From Chromera velia (lineage: Eukaryota; Sar; Chromeraceae): 23,884 nucleotides of DNA. The notes under the pieces are model-generated. The model made no database searches. It was not told the DNA's origin and saw nothing but the letters and a program-made list of their open reading frames with translations. A program made the position numbers and the translations under genes. Positions within the stretch are counted from its first letter, which is position 1, and every line of letters begins with the position of its first letter. The stretch is from assembly GCA_018398765.1 (NCBI GenBank), contig JAHBMJ010005630.1, positions 5,001 through 28,884 of the forward strand, read 5' to 3'. This document shows, piece after piece, positions 19,970 through 23,884 of this stretch.

Positions 19970-20110
19970 CCCCGGACATGCATGCGGGCGGCGGGCCCCG
20001 CGGGCGCCGCGTGCGTATATATGCATATGATCGAGCTTTGTACGTGTGGCCCACGCGGGGGGCCGGGGGCTGCGGGCCCGCGCCGGCCGGCACGAGGGCG
20101 AATGCCATCC
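19970..20110. promoter_or_regulatory. GC-rich island, candidate divergent promoter
   Basis: A compact, strongly GC-rich block contains GGGCCCCGCGGGCGCC and CGCGCCGGCCGGC palindrome-like stretches around a TATATATGCATATG core. The flanks are AT-richer. It lies between the probable 5' end of the minus-strand dioxygenase gene and the first ATG of the plus-strand candidate gene (20403). A divergent promoter is inferred from position and composition only. Confidence 0.35.
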
Positions 20111-20517
20111 AGCATCATCCAACAACAGTCTGTCAACAGACCAACACCTTTCATCATCTTTCAGCATAGTAGCTGAGGTCGCTCACTGACGGATTCGATC
20201 GTGGCTTTGTTGACTTGATTTTCACGTTTGTATCAAAACGAGCGGTTTTATTAAGAGATTTTGTTGGAACATAAATTTCTTTTCTTAATTAATCCTCCTG
20301 TCTCTTCAATTTCGAAATACAACTCTGAGCACAGTCGTCACATGCAGCAGAGGCTCGTGAAGCGATTTAGATCAGCAATCCTATATCTAGCTGGGAGTTA
20401 ACATGGGAAGGCACGGATGGAAGAAGATAAAAGGCGTCTTTGTGCAGACGTGGGAAGATTGCATGTGCCGAAATTGTATTTTTGTTTCCAAAATCTTCCT
20501 CTTACTTTTGTTGCAAG

Positions 20518-20572
20518 CCCGCCGAACAATTAAGAAGAGACAAGTTCAAGGCCAACATGGGACTGCCTCCGG
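20518..20572 (+). CDS. Possible 5' exon of the unrecognised plus-strand gene
   Basis: An open stretch ending in a strong GTGAGT donor at 20573 encodes PAEQLRRDKFKANMGLPP. A 55-nt intron-like stretch follows, ending in a tttgtttcag acceptor at 20627. Downstream frames disagree: the one with matching phase is poor, while a frame with better-looking protein (HIPGSAFGPVVVCLLYFYNV) does not match in phase. The first ATG upstream is at 20403. No function can be given. Confidence 0.3.
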
Positions 20573-21375
20573 TGAGTTTCCTTGGAAACTTTGCGAATCG
20601 TAAGGCCAACTTTGTTTTTGTTTCAGTCCACATTCCCGGTTCTGCATTTGGCCCTGTGGTCGTCTGCCTCCTGTACTTTTATAACGTTGAGTCTGGATTC
20701 AGTGTTGCTTGATTGCCATTCTTTCTTTCTCCTGAGAGTGACCATTGGAAAACATATCTGCCAAACATTGGTATGTTTTTTGTCTCCGTTGAATGATACT
20801 CCCCTTTCTTCCTGCAGGATACCGTCGAGCGACGCCGACCCTGCCCCCTTCACTTCCATCGCCTTAGAGTTTCTGCTTCCTTCGAAGACGCGTGTCTCCG
20901 AATTTCAGTTCTTCCGTCAATGAGTTCATCTATTTTGGCTGTCGTCTGGCGATGCAGGTGGGCTTTGAAGGGTGGTAGCAAGTGTTGAATGTTTCTGTCG
21001 GGGTTGGCCTGTGTGTTTGTGTTGCTTCAGGGGTTCTGCTTATATGTGCTTTTGTATACTATTCTTTGACTATCTTTCTATCCGCCAACTGGCGTCTCTC
21101 CCCATGAATAAAATCTGAGGTCCCGAATGTTTACGTCGTGGGTCTCCCTCGATGAAGTCTATGCATGGAAGTATCGGCTTGCCCGCCTGGGTCTTTTGCG
21201 GCTGCATGGAATGAGATTCCATCTCTTTGACTCTTTACGTATGCAGGATTCAAGCAGGCGGGCTCACTTTTTTTATGGGGTGTCAATAGCATTACTGGAT
21301 GAGAACTTTTGCTGGGTCCGCTTTGCCCGCGATCCTTTTGGACTTGGGAGCGAGTTTCCGCTGTGAGTGAAGATA

Positions 21376-21384
21376 NNNNNNNNN
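21376..21384. other. Assembly gap (9 N)
   Basis: A short run of N lies in the unresolved 21 kb region, directly after a possible GTGAGT donor. It may hide an indel. Confidence 0.99.
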
Positions 21385-21478
21385 GGACAGCCGGGTGTGT
21401 GGGGGGGACATGGGAGAGGCAGGAAGGGAATACACAGGCTGAGAACGTATAGAAAGGGTTCAGCAGAGTTCAGTCTCT

Positions 21479-21775
21479 CTAAAGAATATGTGCGCCGTCT
21501 GCCGTAACCGGCTCGAGAATCTCTTTTTTTTTGTATGCGGCAGCCGTGTCTTTGTCTTCTCCGATTGGCAGTGCCTCTCTGTACGTGTAGAAACGCACAG
21601 GGAGGGTACCGTTGGCGTGCAGCTTCTTCCCCCTGCACGTCTTTATATGGAGGGAGCAACACAATGCAATCCCAACCTGTCCATCTCCAAGGACAGGTTG
21701 TACAGTGCAAAACCTTTCGAGTTCCGAATGTATGAGGAAATCAACATAGGGCGAGGAGAGAGCTCGCCATGGTGA
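21479..21775. other. Coding-like segment with competing readings on both strands
   Basis: On the plus strand, an exon from a tatgcggcag acceptor to a GTGAGT donor at 21776 encodes VFVFSDWQCLSVRVETHREG and later DRLYSAKPFEFRMYEEINIG. It could join a terminal exon near 21860-21918 encoding RFYINSFDTLKLPVNRF. On the minus strand, a frame ending at 21479 reads GKKLHANGTLPVRFYTYREA and then LPIGEDKDTAAAYKKKEILE, which looks at least as protein-like. Only one can be the main product. I recognise neither. Confidence 0.3.
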
Positions 21776-22224
21776 GTCGCTTCATCTTCATACAGATAGT
21801 ATGGACTTCCCGTCTAAGGATGGATCGATTCATTAAGGGCAATCACCTCATCACAGAGGAGGTTCTATATCAATTCATTTGACACTCTCAAGCTGCCAGT
21901 CAATCGATTTGTTGCATAAAGGGTAGGAAAAGGAATGTCAAACCTAGTTTCAAACGAGAGAAAAAAACAATCATGTACACATTTATGAAGGGGAGGCGTA
22001 TCTCCATAATCCGTGACCAAGTTGTATAAGTTGAAAAATAAACGGACTAGTTTTTGCCATAGGATATTTATGTGGTTGGAGTCTGAAGGACGAACTGCGA
22101 TCTATGTGTCAGGACAGAAGATTCTTCTGCATGGGTTTAAGATCTCTTTCAGCTACCCATACAGCCTGCATACAGTCTCCTTATACGGTATCTTTCTATC
22201 TCTTTCTCTTGTTAATCATAGCAG

Positions 22225-22950
22225 GAAATCGAGTTGCTGAACGCAGCCAACTGGTTCGAGAAGGATGCACGAACGCTCCTTGACCCCAACCAGCAGACAC
22301 GTAAATTGACTCGGGTTAGGACATGCATCATACACAAACTTGTTTCTCTTTTTCAGAAAAGCATCGGTTGATTTTGATTTCTGTACGATGAAAACAGAAG
22401 TAACGAGGGAGAAAAAGAGAAAAAAAAAAAGAGTGTGACAAAGCCGTCATAAAGACAGGAAGGAGACAAGCCAGCGAAACAGCATCGTCAGAGAGGAACG
22501 TAGGCAGGCAGACAGACAGAAAGAAAGACAGTTCAGCGGTCAACACATGAGTGTGTGCGTGCGTGAATGCTGAAGGGTTCGCCAAAAACCTGGCCACACT
22601 GCAAGATGGATGTTTAAGAAACTGAATAGTCATTTTATGGGCCTGACAATGTTTGCAGGCAGCGTTCAAAAAGGGGAGCAAGTACAGCTGGGCGGAGATG
22701 GACAAGAACCTCCACGATGATACGTTCATGGTTAGTTGGTTGGATCGGTGGTTGGTTTGGTTCATTGGCTGGTTGGATGGTAAAACAAGTTTTTTGTTTC
22801 ACCCGATTTTGTTGTCTGTAAAACACACACACATTTTGTTATGTGAACTTCACTGTGCCATAGTCTGTATGGATTTTTGTGTTTTAACTGTATCATGTGA
22901 TCGATGTATTGTGGATTGATGCGCAGGAACATGGCTGGCCCCCAAATTGA
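22225..22950 (+). CDS. C-terminal exons of an unrecognised plus-strand gene
   Basis: Three exons join cleanly in phase 0: 22225-22314 (acceptor atagcag, donor GTTAGG), 22659-22730 (acceptor tttgcag, donor GTTAGT) and 22927-22950 (acceptor gcgcag, TGA at 22948-22950). Together they encode 61 residues, including EIELLNAANWFEKDARTLLD, AAFKKGSKYSWAEMDKNL and the final EHGWPPN. The piece is charged and aromatic with no membrane segment and no domain I know. The 5' exons should lie upstream, possibly back to 20.4 kb, but I could not connect them with confidence. Confidence 0.5.
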
Positions 22951-23055
22951 CCGAACTACGTGGTTTGCTTCTTAAAAGTTTGAAGAATGGGGAAAACAGA
23001 ACCCTGCGAAGGCAAAAGCATAGGGAGGCAAACCAGATGACGTAACGGTCGCAGT

Positions 23056-23510
23056 ATGCGTTATCGATTCTTCTGTGGAGGCATCAGGGGGCATAATGAA
23101 CTCTCCGAGATCGCCCAGCTGCCCCCTCGTCATTCAGAGCAAGAACGACCTTCCCTTTCCTGTCCTATATGCCAGCAGCTTCGTAGACAGATAAAAAAGT
23201 TCAAGGGTATGGAACGAGAACAAGAATATGCAAAGAAGATCTGTGGGGTCGTGCAGAATGTGGAAGGAAACCCTTTTCATGCTGGTAAAGGTAGGCGGAG
23301 GAGCAGCCTCTACATCATGAGAGCATATATCCTTCGAGAGCAAAAAGTGGGGATTTGAGGGAAACGCCTCGGACGACGGCCTCATCTCAGCAAAGTATAG
23401 GCACGTGTACCTCGGACCTGAAAGGGCGTGACAATTCTTCAAGCGGAAGCCATCGGCGAAGGGCTTTCTGAAGAGTGTCAAACGCCAATTTTCGCGAACA
23501 GACAACATTT
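23056..23510 (+). other. Open stretches of unknown nature
   Basis: A frame from 23056 reads SLSCPICQQLRRQIKKFKGM and then EREQEYAKKICGVVQNVEGN, up to a possible donor (GTAGGC) near 23291. In another frame, about 23342-23510, there is WGFEGNASDDGLISAKYRHV, a TGA, and then FFKRKPSAKGFLKSVKRQFS. The CPIC pair is not a complete zinc finger. The minus strand is also open here. This could be the start of another gene or a decayed element. Confidence 0.2.
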
Positions 23511-23884
23511 AGAGGTAATTGTGGAGAAAGAATGACAAACACAAGAAATATTAAATTTAGGAAGCTCTTGCATCGTCTTAAACAACATTTGCGCCTTCAC
23601 TTTCATTAGTCGGTCCACGCTAAGACAGTTCGATCTGTTTAAACTGTTCTTAAGCCAGCGAGCTAGTCTATAAGAGCAAGTACAAATTGAATGTCATGAC
23701 ATCGCAAATACTAAAAGAAAGACGTAGTACATGTGCATGTCTACCTTGCATTGTGGTATTTGAACACTTATTCTCAGCATTAAACCTCACTTCACTCATT
23801 CAGAGACACATGCAGGGCCTGCAGGTGTATAGTCGACTCGAACACACGAATTGACATGCGGAAATCGCTGATTTCCAGAAATCT

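Overview
This is nuclear eukaryotic DNA: genes split into many short exons, GT-AG introns full of microsatellites, two assembly gaps, and a LINE-type retrotransposon fragment. There are no operons or ribosome-binding sites. The style (short exons, pyrimidine-rich introns, tetranucleotide arrays, this type of endonuclease-bearing LINE) suggests a protist alga. An alveolate such as a chromerid (Chromera-like) is my guess, but nothing here proves the species.

Layout. 1-2.6 kb: unresolved sequence with a GC-rich start, possible minus-strand exon pieces sharing a repeated motif, and short GC-rich inverted repeats. 2.6-3.5 kb: AT-rich, no gene seen. 3.56-4.3 kb, minus strand: broken C-terminal end of a LINE-like retrotransposon (zinc knuckle plus PD-(D/E)XK-like nuclease). 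4.635-13.463 kb, plus strand: a complete polypyrimidine-tract-binding (PTB/hnRNP L family) protein with four RRMs. I assembled it as 17 exons whose phases all agree, giving 572 residues. 13.46-14.54 kb: AT-rich convergent intergenic/3' UTR region. 14.543-19.19 kb, minus strand (possibly starting near 19.84 kb): a prolyl-4-hydroxylase-type 2-oxoglutarate/Fe(II) dioxygenase joined in frame to a C-terminal PHD zinc finger. About 19.97-20.1 kb: a GC-rich island with TATA-like motifs, perhaps a divergent promoter. 20.4-22.95 kb: plus-strand exon candidates of one or two genes I cannot name, with a competing minus-strand reading around 21.5-21.75 kb. 22.95-23.88 kb: no gene resolved beyond short open stretches.

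The genes are not an obvious functional unit. The two recognisable ones are an RNA-binding splicing regulator and a candidate nuclear protein hydroxylase. The most interesting point is that the PTB-family gene carries large CU-rich arrays around a 55-nt exon with weak splice sites. Skipping that exon creates a stop codon in the next exon, which is the layout expected for PTB autoregulation. I found no CRISPR, prokaryotic defence system or other multi-gene system.
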